A stretch of 64,000 nt of DNA from Rhyacophila brunnea (Eukaryota; Arthropoda; Insecta; Trichoptera; Rhyacophilidae). A model generated the notes under the pieces. It was not told the DNA's origin and made no database searches. It was given only the letters and a program-made list of their open reading frames with translations. Shown here piece after piece: positions 44,443 through 56,368 of the stretch (positions within the stretch are counted from its first letter, which is position 1; each line of letters starts with the position of its first letter). The position numbers and the translations under genes were made by a program. The stretch spans positions 247,918 to 311,917 of the forward strand of contig JAGYXB010000656.1 in NCBI GenBank assembly GCA_022495005.1, written 5' to 3'.

Positions 44443-45538
44443 TGACTGATTCAAACTCCGCGAAAGCGAGCGGCCATTTTGATTTCAGGGGTGCCAATAG
44501 AAGAAGAAAATCATGAACTTGCTACCAAAACAACCACACAATAATATAACCGATCGATTCGAAAATTGAACCGGCTTTATAATTTTTAATAGAACGGAAT
44601 ATGTATAATATGATTCCTTCTATTTACAGTGGAAATTCTTTGACGTGTTGCGAATTGATAATTAATTTTAAAATTTCCTTTGTGGTACACGTGTATCTAG
44701 TTCTAGTAGTAGCTTAGTAGTAGCCTACGACTACTAGCCTAGTAGTAGCTTGTACCTGGTAGCTTTATTGTATAATGTCATACTAAGAATTCATTATTAT
44801 GGTGGTTGGTAGCGGCTTTCTCGGAATTTCCGGGATATATTTTCATTCCAGATATGATCCAACCGGAATACCGGATAGACACTTCTACTTCGGACGAATG
44901 GTAACCCTAATTGTAATGCAAACGATTAAGATAGTAAAAATATTATAAACATCAAAGCTTACGTTTGTGGAAGTTTTTTGAGCGCGTCTGATGATGACTA
45001 ATAGGAAACTTTTGATAACTTATTTTTACCATTTTACGACAGACGTCAAGTGGTCGAGGATTCGGAAACTCGGCAGCAGACCAATAAATTATTGCGCCTG
45101 CCGGTCTTGTAGTCTTGGCCTAAAAATGGAGCAACGAGACTCGGCGCCGATGGTGGATTTTTTTCCTCGTTTGCGACGCCGGACAAGTAGGTACTAACAA
45201 TAACTTAACTCAGTTACTTGGTTTATTTTGACACTGCGACTTTGCTTGAAACAATATTCTTATTATACCGAGTGCTCACATACTTATAGTATGCATGATA
45301 TGAGAAACGCAGTTTCTTTTATAATTCGTCTATCTGGGAGAATAGTATACACGCAAAGTCATTCTACCAAGTAGGCATAATTTTCACTCCTCACCTCCGT
45401 AAACTAGTACTTCGTAAAAATTGCACGTGACCTCAAATTCGTTTGCATAATATGATGGACCTGTGGCGTTCTTGATTTGATACATACATATATCTCTTCA
45501 TCGCCCTCGTCTACTTCCACCTAATTAAGTATCATGGG
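44443..45538. other. Intergenic stretch with an imperfect TAG microsatellite
   Basis: 44697-44762 is an imperfect array of TAGTAG/CTACTA units. An open frame at 44991-45197 contains a CRSCSLG-like piece, but no family is recognisable. Confidence 0.4.
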
Positions 45539-45941
45539 CATGGCCCCCACATTCTGAAGCGGGCCCCCAGGCTAGGATGTTTCGGCGGGCTCCCCTACCT
45601 ATCGCTAAGGGTAAAGGCAGTATGACGCGCCGCGTCGTTTTCCAAATGGTGTACACTATACGTGGTAAAATTAAAGTGATTTTTTTTTGCGATTTTTTGT
45701 ATTTTCAATATGTACATCTATTTGAATTATGGAGTTGTCGAATATCGACACCCAGTTAAGAATTGCATCGTACAACCAAATATTTTAATTATTAATATCA
45801 TTGAAACAAGCAGGCGACTTTTTTTTATTAGAGCATATTTGTGATCTGTGTTTATCTCACTTATCTGTCGACTCGTCATGCCGGGCCCTTCCTGAACCTG
45901 GGCCCCCAGGATAGAGCCCTGTCAACCCCCCCCCCCCCATG
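45539..45941. mobile_element. Family A hAT-like MITE with perfect 8-bp duplication
   Basis: Starts CATGGCCCCCACATTC and ends in a C run then CATG. Both flanks are ATCATGGG (45531-45538, 45942-45949). 403 bp, no ORF. This copy best supports the hAT-like assignment of family A. Confidence 0.88.
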
Positions 45942-46171
45942 ATCATGGGTATTTTCAAAAATAGCACATGTATAAATCAGACAGGTGATCATTTGCTTCA
46001 AGAATATGCATTGTTTGCATCCCAGGTAGTTTAATGGTTGCATTATGATATATTCAAATTTAATATCCAATTAGGCAAAAATGGATTTAAATATCGTTTA
46101 TTCGGTTTCATTTTTTTGATAATAATTCTTACTTGAACATTGACAGTATTTATTTATACAGATGTAAGTAG

Positions 46172-46763
46172 CAGTGACGAATGGTGGAGATAGGCTGTTA
46201 AGATCCGACAAAAAATTTACACACTAAACTTTGTGAGTCATACCACTCACACGTATTTGTTTTCATTGAAATAATACTATATTTTACATTTACAGATGGT
46301 ATTGGTTAGTTTATAAAATTCAATGAAACCCTGTGAAACCAAGCCATAATAGATAATTAATAGACAAAAAATACTCGTCTATCTATAAAATATCTAAAAT
46401 TATGCAATTAAATCATACATAACTTTGGATATTTTTTTAGATAGAATACTATTTTTTATCTATTATGGTTTGGTTAGGCAGGGTTTAATGAATTGGAAAA
46501 AAAATATCGAACAATATTATTGTGTAATATGTATTCTTAATCCAACGAAAACAAATAAGTGTGCACAATTTTGTCATATCGCCCAAAGTAGGTATGTATA
46601 CCAAAACTAGTATAGTTAGGTTTAAACAGAGTTTAATTGATTTTTAAAAACTAACCAACACCATATGTAAATTGTAGTCTTAGTTCAATAAAAACGACTA
46701 ACAAAGTTTAATTTGCACTATTTATGGCGGATTTTAACAGCCTAACTCCACCCTTACCTACTA
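46172..46763. mobile_element. Family H hAT-like MITE
   Basis: Starts CAGTGACGAATGGTGGAG and ends CCACCCTTACCTACTA. The flanks GTAAGTAG (46164-46171) and GTAGGTAG (46764-46771) match at 7 of 8 bases. The interior matches 33832-34504 (TATGGTTTGGTTAGGCAGGG, CCATATGTAAATTGTAGTCT). 592 bp, no ORF, and without the nested family I element. Confidence 0.82.
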
Positions 46764-46771
46764 GTAGGTAG

Positions 46772-47303
46772 TATTTCAGATTACACCCCCTAGATTTGGT
46801 GTAAAGAATACAGTTACATGAATTTTTAAGATCGGAAAGAGATGGTTCCTCGGGTTTGCAAGTGTAAAATTGAGGCGAGATCGTGATGTCTTTAAAATGC
46901 AATATTATTAAGAGATGAGAGGAATCGCTCTCACTTCCATGGCTCACCATGACTTCTCGTGTTATCGTCTCAGATAAACAAGTCACAAAAGAAACTGCAT
47001 TTCTCATAATATTATGTATACGAAAAAGGTATCAGCACCCGGTCTAATATTCGTATCTGAGTTCGGCGTGTGTTTACATTTTCGTGATTTAGTACTCCCG
47101 CAAAGGCGCCACTTAATTATTACCGCTAAAAATAATAAAAAAAAACATAGCAAAGTGAGTCACAAACTGTTGTAATGAAAGATAATAATATGAAATCGAC
47201 TAAAACATTAATTTGTAAATTGTTTATTGTATGGAGTTCTAGTAAAGACAACCATCCCGCAAAACATTTTTTTTTCATTCAAATTTAGAATTAGCGTTTA
47301 TAC
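46772..47303. other. Intergenic stretch, nothing recognised
   Basis: No gene or recurring element seen. Confidence 0.45.
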
Positions 47304-47789
47304 CAGTGTTGTCATCTTTTCAAAGTGGAATTATAGTACAGAGCCTCCAAAATTATATTATTTGCGGATAAAATATAGTACGCGTTGACATCAGCTGTTG
47401 AAAATGTATAAGTTTTTTGTTTCTCAGAAAAAAATAACGGATAATTTGAGAAGACCCCTTTTTTAGGTAGGTACCTCTTCCGACCAAAAATGCTTACCGA
47501 AGAATTCAAGATAGTTCATTTTAAACCAAAGCTAAGGGATTTTTTTACGTTTTTCGAGCATTTTTTTTCCAAGTTCTCCAAATCTTCTTATATTATGTAT
47601 TTCGATATTATAGTACTTTGCACCGATTTGTCGAACGGAAATCTCGAAATTTTAGTACTTCTTACATATTTTTCCCGATATTCAAAATTATACTATTTTG
47701 GGCGTACTATGCCTGTTTTATATCGTATATAGTATGCGGACCAAAATTATAGTACAAATACTATAATTATAGTACAGTTGGCAACAATG
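47304..47789. mobile_element. Family B long hAT-like MITE
   Basis: Starts CAGTGTTGTCATC and ends GTTGGCAACAATG. The flanks GTTTATAC (47296-47303) and GTTTACAC (47790-47797) match at 7 of 8 bases. Inverse orientation to the copy at 20168 and alike along its length. Repeated AATTATAGTAC motifs at both ends. Confidence 0.85.
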
Positions 47790-47890
47790 GTTTACACGTG
47801 TTTTTTAATAGGTCTACCTGTCTCGCTCTCTCTTACAGATTTTAATGTTTTGTCTCATTCGTTATACCCTTCTATTCAACTCTTGGATTA

Positions 47891-47972
47891 CAGTGCTCGG
47901 AATGGACCGGAACGTACCGGGTTCGTGAAATCCTCGAGACTACCCCTGCGCCTCGTGGAAAAAATAAAAATG
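47891..47972. mobile_element. Family C left-end fragment
   Basis: CAGTGCTCGGAATGGACCGG and the following CGGGTTCGTGAAATC match the end of family C. The other end is missing. Confidence 0.55.
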
Positions 47973-48144
47973 AAAATCATAACTTACACTGATTTACTTA
48001 AGTACATTTTTTTAATAAAGTTTAATAATAATCATGACATGTTGTACACACTTATGTTAATTAGAAACAATAATAAGATCTTGTATTCTTTTGTTAGGTA
48101 GGTACAAAGATTTTAGGCGACTTAATATTATAATATAAATTCTG

Positions 48145-48607
48145 GATAATTAGCCGTATCACGTAATCACGTAGCCGAACCAGGTCCAACGTCGCCTCTT
48201 CACTCTCAGCGTGATGAGAGGTTGCTTGGTGCGTTCTCTTATCTCTTTTTTGCTCCTAAAGTCATACCCACCGCACACCCAGTATCCGTCGCAAATATCT
48301 GTTTTCGAAGCTCAGTATACGGTTGCTCTGAATCTTCGTAATGCCGGGTCCACACTGGCAACATGTCGCGCGACAACCTCGTTAAATTTTACGATAATTA
48401 TCACGATTGGTTAAGAAATTTTACGATAATTATCATACTTATCGTAAAATTTAACGAGGTTGTCGCGCGACATGTTGCCAGTGTGGACCCAGCATAAGGT
48501 GCCATGATTCGCAACCGTAAAGCAGCACCGTCACAATGCAAGCGTCGAATAGGCGGCATTTGGTTTTGACCGAGTTCAAACGTGAGTCCCAGACACTCCG
48601 CATCATA
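48145..48607 (-). pseudogene. LINE reverse transcriptase C-terminal remnant (second family)
   Basis: On the minus strand, NSVKTKCRLFDACIVTVLLY then GCESWHL corresponds to the K.K.R.F...V..VLLYGCE.W motif after the palm of many LINE reverse transcriptases. Beyond the inserted family I element it continues as SNRILSFENRYLRRILGVRW and, after a frameshift, EIRERTKQPLITLRVKRRRW then TWFG, the usual R.RR.LGIRW and RRRW.WIGH pattern. Catalytic and endonuclease parts are absent. It is a different family from the adjacent plus-strand fragment. Confidence 0.7.
48342..48494. mobile_element. Family I palindromic MITE inside a LINE
   Basis: TGCCGGGTCCACACTGGCAA mirrored at the right end (GTGTGGACCCAGCA) with TAA on both sides (48339-48341, 48495-48497). 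It splits the LINE coding remnant. 153 bp. Confidence 0.88.
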
Positions 48608-48870
48608 ATAGAGTTTATTAAAAGCCTTAAATGGAGATGGGCTGGACACATAGCTTAAAGAAGAGACAATCGTTGGACAAATCTAGTCATCCAGTGGTAT
48701 CCAAGAGGTACAAAATGGTCGCAAGGTAGACCTAGAGGCCGCTGGATCCATGAAATGATAAAGTTCTTCGGAAGTACGTGGCAACGCAATGCACAGGACC
48801 AAGAGAAGTGGAAGCAGCTTGAAGAGGCCTTCATCCAGCAGTGGATTGATAGAGGCTGATGATGATGACT
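48608..48870 (+). pseudogene. RTE-type LINE C-terminus and GATGAT tail
   Basis: The plus strand reads IEFIKSLKWRWAGHIA, a stop, then RRDNRWTNLVIQWYPRGTKW, GRWIHEMIKFFGSTWQRNA and KQLEEAFIQQWIDRG with a stop and a GATGATGATGA tail. It is highly similar to the minus-strand fragment at 8244-8644. 5'-truncated; it abuts a differently oriented LINE remnant. Confidence 0.8.
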
Positions 48871-49772
48871 TAATTATTTTTAAGTATTTGGCCCATTATA
48901 ATATGCATCCGTATACATTCCACAACATAATGAATGAGATAATCAATCGATTGTAAATAAAACTCACGAATCGTGATATAATAATAACCGTGACGTTTTC
49001 ATTCAATCGATTATTCTAGTACCTACCACCTAAGTTTGCTTACGTAACAGTAAAAAATGCATTTTTTCATAATAAGTATTTATATAAAAAAATATAGTTA
49101 CTCAAATAAATACTAGAATAGTTTATTGGTTAGTCACTGAAGTACCTATATTAACCGTTTTTTTTAATAGAGTTGTCTAGAACCTTTAAGAAAAGAACAG
49201 CAGACAAGTTAACCAAGCCACAAATATCCGTTTGAGATAAATTTAACAATAAAGGAAAATGCGTTGATTACATACATTTTTACTGTGTCATTGTGTAGGT
49301 ATTTATCTTCGCCATTTCCTTATTAATATTTCATTCAGATTTCGTATTTATATTATAAAAAAACTTACAGTAGGTACCTATTAATAATAAATAATAAAAG
49401 AATGTTCGTGGGGTGTCGACTGCATCCAAACTGGGTTAAACCGAAAACCGGGTAATTTTATGCGGTTAACTAACTGTTTTTTTTAAACTAACCGAAGAGA
49501 AATAAAAAGAAAATTGTCATAATAAGTGTACTGTGTACTTATAAAGAAAAATCGATAATTTACTTCGCAGTGTGTTGTGACAATTAACAAAAAATAGTAT
49601 GATCTACTTTAATTGATCTACCTAAATCCTTCTAAAAACTCCTCTATCTGTCCTTATCTAAACGCCCCATATTGATTTTTTTAACACTTTCACTTCCGTT
49701 TATGCACTTCCGAAATTTTCTAACTTTTGACTCTATTATTTATTTGAAAAACATCTAAAAGATTGGGGTCCT
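48871..49772. other. Intergenic AT-rich stretch
   Basis: Nothing recognised. Confidence 0.45.
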
Positions 49773-50293
49773 GGACACCCGGACATTACTGCCCAGTGCC
49801 CAGACATTATCGCCAAAACAATTTAGAAATAAGACAATTTTTATGTTTACATATTAATATGTTTTATATTTGGATAAGTACACAAATAAAAAAAAACATA
49901 TGTACGAATAAAGATATAAAAAATATATAAATAAATTATTTTTAATTAAATTTTAATATTTTGTGCTAACCTTCTTAAATATTCTAAATTAGAAATACTA
50001 TCACACAAAGGCATTAACTAAGTGTTAAAAGCTGATGATTTTAAGTTATTACTCTCCTAACAGCTGCAACGGATTAAATCTCAAATTACACTGATTATCG
50101 TAAGCAGGTACTTATGTAAATTTATATCGATATTCATAGGCAATTCAAAAAACCAAAAAAGCACTTGTTTTATATTTTTTTCTATTTTTGCGGGCGGTTT
50201 TGTCTAGACGGATTTGTCCGGACGGTATTGACGAACACTGGTACGGGCGCATTTGGTTTGGCGACAATGTTCGGGCGGTTTTGTCAGGGTGCC
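49773..50293. mobile_element. Probable TIR element, single copy
   Basis: The left end GGACACCCGGACATTACTGC and the inverse of the right end GGCACCCTGACAAAACCGCC align with mismatches. A second matching block (GACATTATCGCCAAA against AACATTGTCGCCAAA) extends the inverted repeat to about 40 bp. 521 bp, AT-rich interior. Target duplication not seen. Confidence 0.45.
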
Positions 50294-51272
50294 AGGAAAG
50301 TCACGGAATATTCCCGGTTAGTTTTCGTAAAAAAAACCGCTAACAGGATAGTTTTCCCTTACGATTAATTGGATGCCCTAGTTGGGTGAATGCGTAGGTA
50401 TATAATATGGTGGAATATAAACTCGGGTTTGCAGCAAGGTCCACTATAATCAGGCCGTGACACGAAACTATACCTACACTTCTATGTCCACTAATGACAA
50501 TAAAAAATGGCATGCCCAACCTCATAAATATTATAATTTTAGTATGTTATGTAAGTCAACATTAATGCAATACGCAATTAAAAATTACTCATCTACGATA
50601 ATGACGTATTTAATTGGATTTATAGGTATTTAAAGTATATTCCTTTTACGATGTTAATGCATGGATTAAAAAATAATACATCCTATACTAGTGTTCAAAA
50701 AAGGTTTTTGTTATTTTTTTTATTTCATTTGAACTTTATATGTAAATATTATTTCAAATGGTGACACTAAGTATTCCTGAATTATATATTTATCTTAGAA
50801 TTATTAAAAAACCTAATAAGTATCATATTTGATAAGTAGGTAACAGTTTATTTACATTTTGTACACTTAAAACTAACATAAAATCTTATCATAATTTTAT
50901 GGGTGTGTTATGTACTTATATGTTTTTATATAACTGTACCTATTGTAGGTACATAGTTTAGGTAAATATATAGGTACATATAATATAGTTCAATCAAACG
51001 ACGCCCAACTGACAGGGAAAAAATAAAAATTAAATAATTTAATATTAGGAATTAGGATGCAAAACATGTTTACATTTTTGTGTTCTGCATCCAAGCCATA
51101 ACATAACCCATTGAGGCTATACGTTGAAAATAATAATTTCAGTAGGTTTTCTTAAACTTATACGTTGACGGAATACCTATTTGGAATTACGAATTATTAA
51201 AATTGTTGTGGCATATTGGATTGTATCATATCATAATATTATATCGTGTGCGATAGTTGGGCCACATTGCGC
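50294..51272. other. Intergenic AT-rich stretch
   Basis: Nothing recognised. Confidence 0.45.
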
Positions 51273-51305
51273 CAGTGGCGCACCCAGGGGGGGGAAGGGG
51301 CCCTA
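51273..51305. mobile_element. hAT-like left terminus fragment
   Basis: CAGTGGCGCACCCAGGGGGG is a common hAT-type end. No right end found. Confidence 0.35.
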
Positions 51306-51934
51306 TTATCTCAGAGCAGAGAGACGGTATTCTCACTTCATACCATCATGTTGCTTCTCAGTAGGTACGCTACCAAATTTAAACAACATAGTTACTATCT
51401 GTTCTACTAGGTACCAACCTAAATTAATTAAAAAAATATTAACCAATAACTTTGCAGTCGAAATGTATCAGCCTCACTTGTAGCTTCACTTCGTCGATTA
51501 TTCATCTTCTTGAGTCTTTCTCTCACGGAGAAACTAAAATTCGACGAACTGGTTGCTGATGGAACTCATAAACTGGCCAATGACTGTTGCTTCGCACACG
51601 GCGCTACTGAAACCCACTTGCAATAATAATCTCATAACCTCAAACTGTCAAACCCATAGTCTTTCCTACTTCATTCTAAGCTTTTTCCGTAATATCTTTA
51701 CGGGAATATACTAGCAGCCTGTAATTATACAGACAGGAGTATTTCTCAACTTCTGCCAAAAATTTTAAATTAAAAATCGGTTCGCCCATATTTAACTTTT
51801 GATGTCTCTTGACTTGTTATTGCTTGTTCAGTTCAGTTCAGTGTTACCAATATTGGTAGCTAATAAATATGATTTTTCATCGAGTCTATTGATATTGGCA
51901 GCACTGTTTGGTGGGAGACTGCAAACAGAGAGAC
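51306..51934. other. Intergenic stretch with a small inverted repeat
   Basis: At 51839-51906, CAGTGTTACCAATATTGG faces GATATTGGCAGCACTG across about 35 bp. This may be a tiny family B-like relic, without a target duplication. Confidence 0.35.
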
Positions 51935-52210
51935 CGGGGGCCTTATGTTCTAACTTGTGACATTAAGTCACCAAACGAAATGACGTAATTGTGACGTAAG
52001 CCAATACATGGTCGAGGCAAGCCGCCCAACGCACACGGCTCAAACATGCTGAAACACCTATTTGTGTATGGGGACAATGGATAACGCCAGTGTTTGAGCA
52101 GCGTTAATTTCTCGAATGCTATTATCACTCCGGTAGTACGTCACAATGATGTCATATGACGTCATGTCAACCGGGCGACTGGGACTCGCCAGTTCTAACA
52201 TTAGGCCCCG
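51935..52210. mobile_element. Family G TIR element
   Basis: The most complete ends of the family: CGGGGGCCTTATGTTCTAAC on the left and GTTCTAACATTAGGCCCCG on the right. Clustered TGACG/CGTCA motifs (ATGACGTAATTGTGACGTAA left; TACGTCACAATGATGTCATA, TGACGTCATG right). About 276 bp, no ORF. Confidence 0.82.
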
Positions 52211-53124
52211 GGAAACTAGCATGTCGCTTCTCTTCAGTTTAGTAGCGAACGTCTTGAAACTGAGAGATTGCAGTCTTGCCGTGAGCGAGCCACCATTGAA
52301 ATACATTAGCTAGAATTACTACATTTATATTTACTATATTACATACTGGCTGGAATTTTAGATTCAGTCTAGTCTTTTTTGAGTATTCTCATGAGCGGAA
52401 GGCCTTACTCTTTACAGATTATAAGAGTGCGGCACGCCTTGTGCATTCGCAACAGGTACAGAACAGTAGAAATTAGTAGATACATACCTACAAAGGTTAT
52501 CAAATAGTTCTCCAACCACGCCACATACGACGTTCTATTTCATTGGCTAATGCATATCTCTCTAATTTAAAAGCTAGCCCATTAAAAACATATTATTAGG
52601 TATGATTGTAAAAATATAACAAGATAAGATAAAAATCGCAAAACAAATATTATAAAGTATTTTGTAGGTAGATATTTTGTTTACGTGTAGCTTGAAAGAG
52701 ATATACTTACCTACTATAGTACTATACCTATATAAGTTATAAGCTGTAATGCTGGGTTAATCCATCGTTTTAAAATTCACGCCGTGGCCAAGTTGTTTAC
52801 GGAGCGCGGTTTATATCAAAGTTGCAACCCGATTGTAAAGCCTCGCAAAGACTACAGTTCGTATGGCCGAATCCAGGTCAAGTATTTTCTTGATTTTTAT
52901 CATATAATAAATGTCAAGAACAGGTAACTATCCTGCAGTCTGCATGTATTATATTTTCACGAGAGAAATCAAATACGTTGGTACTTATGTAAATTTGTTG
53001 ATTTTTATTGTAAGTAATACAATAAAGCAGTGCTGCCAAACTTTTTGTAAGTATTGACATCGCCTTCTTAGGACGGCACCCATATACACGCATTTCCCGC
53101 CACGCTTTTGGTTGTAAAACATCC
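52211..53124. other. Intergenic stretch, nothing recognised
   Basis: No gene or recurring element; CAGTGCTGCCAAACTTTT at 53030 could be a lone hAT-like end. Confidence 0.4.
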
Positions 53125-53435
53125 CAGCGCATCTATTCTATATATAATAGTACACAAGAACACAAGACTGCTATCAGCCGCTATCGAGGGTAGTTTTGTA
53201 TCGAAGTATTAGTACTTATTGTATCAATTACAATAAGTTAGTTGTAATTGTTACAATAAGTGCTATGTTTTAACAGCACCTTTCGCGGGTGTGCTAAATT
53301 TTAGAGCGAGATAGAAAGTTTTGACTGGTTAGACAGCTAACTTATTGTAACAGTTATAATACTTCGATACAAACATATGAAAAACTACCCTCAATATCTG
53401 CTGATAGTAGTCTTGTGTATGGAATAGATGTGCTG
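53125..53435. mobile_element. Family P TIR element, independent copy
   Basis: Starts CAGCGCATCTATTCTATATA, ends GGAATAGATGTGCTG and has the same nested inverted repeat (ATTACAATAAGTTAGTTGTA and AACTTATTGTAACAG) as the copies inside the R units. 311 bp. It shows that P is a mobile family and not merely part of the tandem array. Confidence 0.78.
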
Positions 53436-53827
53436 ATACACAAAGTTCATTCCTCCAATGAAGAGCGTGTTTTTGTATTCAGTATCTGCCTTCCAGCCGT
53501 GGGATTAATGCGACTTTTTAAAAATTAACACGTACACGGATCGTACCTACAAGGAGAGATCTAATATGAGTACATTCGTCGTATCGACCACTTAAGACGT
53601 GTTGTGTAAAGAAATTATAGGTATACTTACTTATCTTTGTAATTAATTGTGCCTAAATAAATCAGTTTGTATAGAAAGTGTTTATCTTAAAGCAATCCAA
53701 TTGCCATTGCAATTTAAAGCCTAACAATAATAAACACACCCTGAGATTTCTGCTGTCCGGATACTTTATAAGATTTAATAAAAAAAATGTATGCATCCAT
53801 TGTTCTATTAATTGTCCAGACAAGTAT
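53436..53827. other. Intergenic AT-rich stretch
   Basis: Nothing recognised. Confidence 0.4.
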
Positions 53828-53965
53828 ATGGAAATTTGTTCGTATGCAGTTGGCCGTAACACGTAATATCGGAAATAGATAACCGTATAATATTGAAATC
53901 ATTACTTAAATAAACCATTTAAAAATACATAATAAAAACCACCGGAATACAAGAGAAAGACAGAA
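53828..53965 (+). repeat. Family E left-part fragment
   Basis: GTATGCAGTTGGCCGTAAC, ATATCGGAAATAGATAACCG and CCACCGGAATACAAGAGAAAG match the left part of family E copies at 3060 and 6520. Confidence 0.5.
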
Positions 53966-54058
53966 GAAAATACTCGTAGGTAGGTAAATAAATTAGAAAT
54001 ACAATCCTATCGTATATATTTATATATAATTCTGGTAGGTTCTCGTATCAAGTCTTAG

Positions 54059-54278
54059 GGTTGAAACAGACACAATGACGATCTGGCACATATATATGCT
54101 AAGAGCGATTTAGTGTCTATGATCATATATATGCCATTCCGACATATTATACATACATATTGTATGACAGCTATGACATCGTATTTACACCTGTGACACC
54201 CTGTGATACAGGACGCCAACATAAGAAACGGGTTTTTCGGCATATATGTGCCAGATTGTCATTGTGTCTGTTTCAACC
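54059..54278. mobile_element. Family Q MITE with ~38-bp inverted ends
   Basis: GGTTGAAACAGACACAATGA then CGATCTGGCACATATATATG is mirrored at the other end (CATATATGTGCCAGATTGTC, ATTGTGTCTGTTTCAACC). 220 bp, no ORF. No convincing target duplication. Single copy here. Confidence 0.75.
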
Positions 54279-54620
54279 AGTACCTACCTATCAAAATATC
54301 TGATAATAATGACACCGTTATCATCAGATATTTGACACCAATCAATCAATACCAAATTATTAATATTTTAATAAAATTGGAACAGTACAAAACAGTCTGC
54401 AATGCTCACGAACAACGCGTATTTTTTTAAATCTCAGTGCTCTACGGGAATCTCTTTCCGGTACAACAAAAAACAACTCACGGTAAACTGTACTACGGCG
54501 AAATACAATTTATATGTAACCGTCCAGACTGTTTGGGTTGAACATTAAATACGTTTTTTAAAAGGAATTTGATATTAAAAATATTATGGTATTGTAATAA
54601 AATTGATTGCTTACAGGCAT
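54279..54620. other. Intergenic stretch with a short shared motif
   Basis: 54543-54600 (TTTTTTAAAAGGAATTTGAT) is also seen at 55600-55640, on the other side of the family K element. The two may be halves of an older repeat. Confidence 0.35.
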
Positions 54621-55470
54621 TAGGGAATCCAATCCCGAGCCAAAATTTTGATCCCGGGATTACAATTTTGACGATCCCGGGATTGTGTTGTTTCGATAGT
54701 TAATATTATTTTATTTTATTTATGCAAATAGCATTGATAAAATCGGTCAAAAATGTCTAGTATAATAATGTATACTACTTTCAATTCAATTTCAATTAAT
54801 TTCAATTTCATTTCAATTCAATTCAATTTACTTATTTTTAAAATATTGTGGACATTACAAATTATAAGTTTAAGACGTTCACATCGTGACATTTAGAAAC
54901 AAAGAAATATAAAACAGTATTACATTAAAAAAAGATATAGATCAGTTTAGAGATAGATAGTAAGTTATTAAACAGTAGAAATGTGTACATACAAAAAATA
55001 TAAATTAGATAGGTATTATATTGTGTACGTTCAACTTGGAAATACATTTAATGGAACAAATAATATTGTAATATAGCATAATGTGAAAGTAAGAAAAGAT
55101 AACATTCATAAAATTCGATGTAGAAACAAGTGCCTGCCTGCACGTCCGTGGCACTGGCAGTTAGACGCCGTTCGCGTGCTAGAACGTCAGTGGCATGGCG
55201 TCTAACTGATTAAATGAACGAATTTATTATTTTTCTGATGTTCTTACGATTGCGTATGACAGCAAAAATGGTTATTTATTTCCGTGAGCATCCATCCATT
55301 CCCCCTGTGACATATGCAGGTACATGCACTTCACTAACATAATTTTGTACACACACTAATTGATTTTGATTGATGAAAAAATCAATCCCGAAGGTTTCGG
55401 GATTATGTTTATTAATACCAGGATTTATAAGTATCGAAAATTGTCCGGGATCCCGGGATTGGATTCCCTA
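54621..55470. mobile_element. Family K hAT-like MITE, older copy with internal insertion
   Basis: Starts TAGGGAATCCAATCCCGAG and ends CCCGGGATTGGATTCCCTA, with ATCCCGGGAT clusters at both ends as in 28493-29246. The interior includes a TTCAATT microsatellite (54780-54830) and a LINE 3' piece (AAGACGTTCACATCGTGACA) shared with 9470. No target duplication is visible, so the copy is old or rearranged. 850 bp. Confidence 0.75.
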
Positions 55471-56368
55471 GTTCGGATACTTTATGATAAAATTTAATAT
55501 TTTTAAAAATTGCATGCATTCCTCGTTCCCATAGTCCAGACAAGTATTAGTCTATGCTCGAGAGTCCAGACTATCTGTGTTGAACAAATTTCGTTCGTTT
55601 TTTAAAAGGAATTTGATATTGAAAATATGTCTAATATTGTAATTGATTACACGCATAAGTAATCGATTAGTTTTGGGTGTCGAACAATTCGATCATATTT
55701 GACACACACCATTCAGTATTTTACATTATTACATGAGATAAACGACTTAAAATAGAACATGACAAACGGCTTTAAGTATTGTAATAAACGTGTAGTAACA
55801 ATAGTCACTCCCTTTATAATGTAGCAATAGTGACAGGGCTACCAACCAATATCACTTGAGAGAGACTTTCACGATTCATGAAGTGCAGTGTATTGTATCG
55901 TTTCATCTAGTCAGTGATTCCGAAGCAAATTTCGCGAAACTCTGGTAATCCATAGACGGCCACGCCTAGAGTTCCTTATTGCCGCATGGGTGCTTCCGCG
56001 AGTCAGTGTTATCAACTTGCGCCATTTTTATTATAACAAGCCTACTATTACGGCGGTCGTAATGGAAATTTTACTTTAAATATACTGATATGGGCGTTTT
56101 TATGACATAACCTTTCTCGATGCTTTCTCGCTACGCCTACGGACGTAAAACCAATAATTCGCGACGCATTTGGTTTACGACGTTTACCCCAAACGCACAA
56201 AGTTTACTTCATCTATTTGAATAGTGTTCTTAAGTCTTCGGTAAATGTTCCTGAGACATTTGCAGTGATTAAAAAACTGATACTTTACAGCGCATGCGCC
56301 AAACGTGGCGCATTGGATGATTACAAGTGGCGCATTGATGTTACTACCTATCCTACTGTCACCGACAG
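55471..56368. other. Intergenic stretch, nothing recognised
   Basis: No gene or recurring element beyond the short motif at 55600-55640. Confidence 0.4.

Noticed and set aside
48145..48870. Oppositely oriented LINE pieces that look like a twin-priming inversion
   Set aside because: Both pieces contain the same homologous C-terminal region (RRRW.WFG and LKWRWAGH) and belong to different families, so they are two insertions and not one inverted element.
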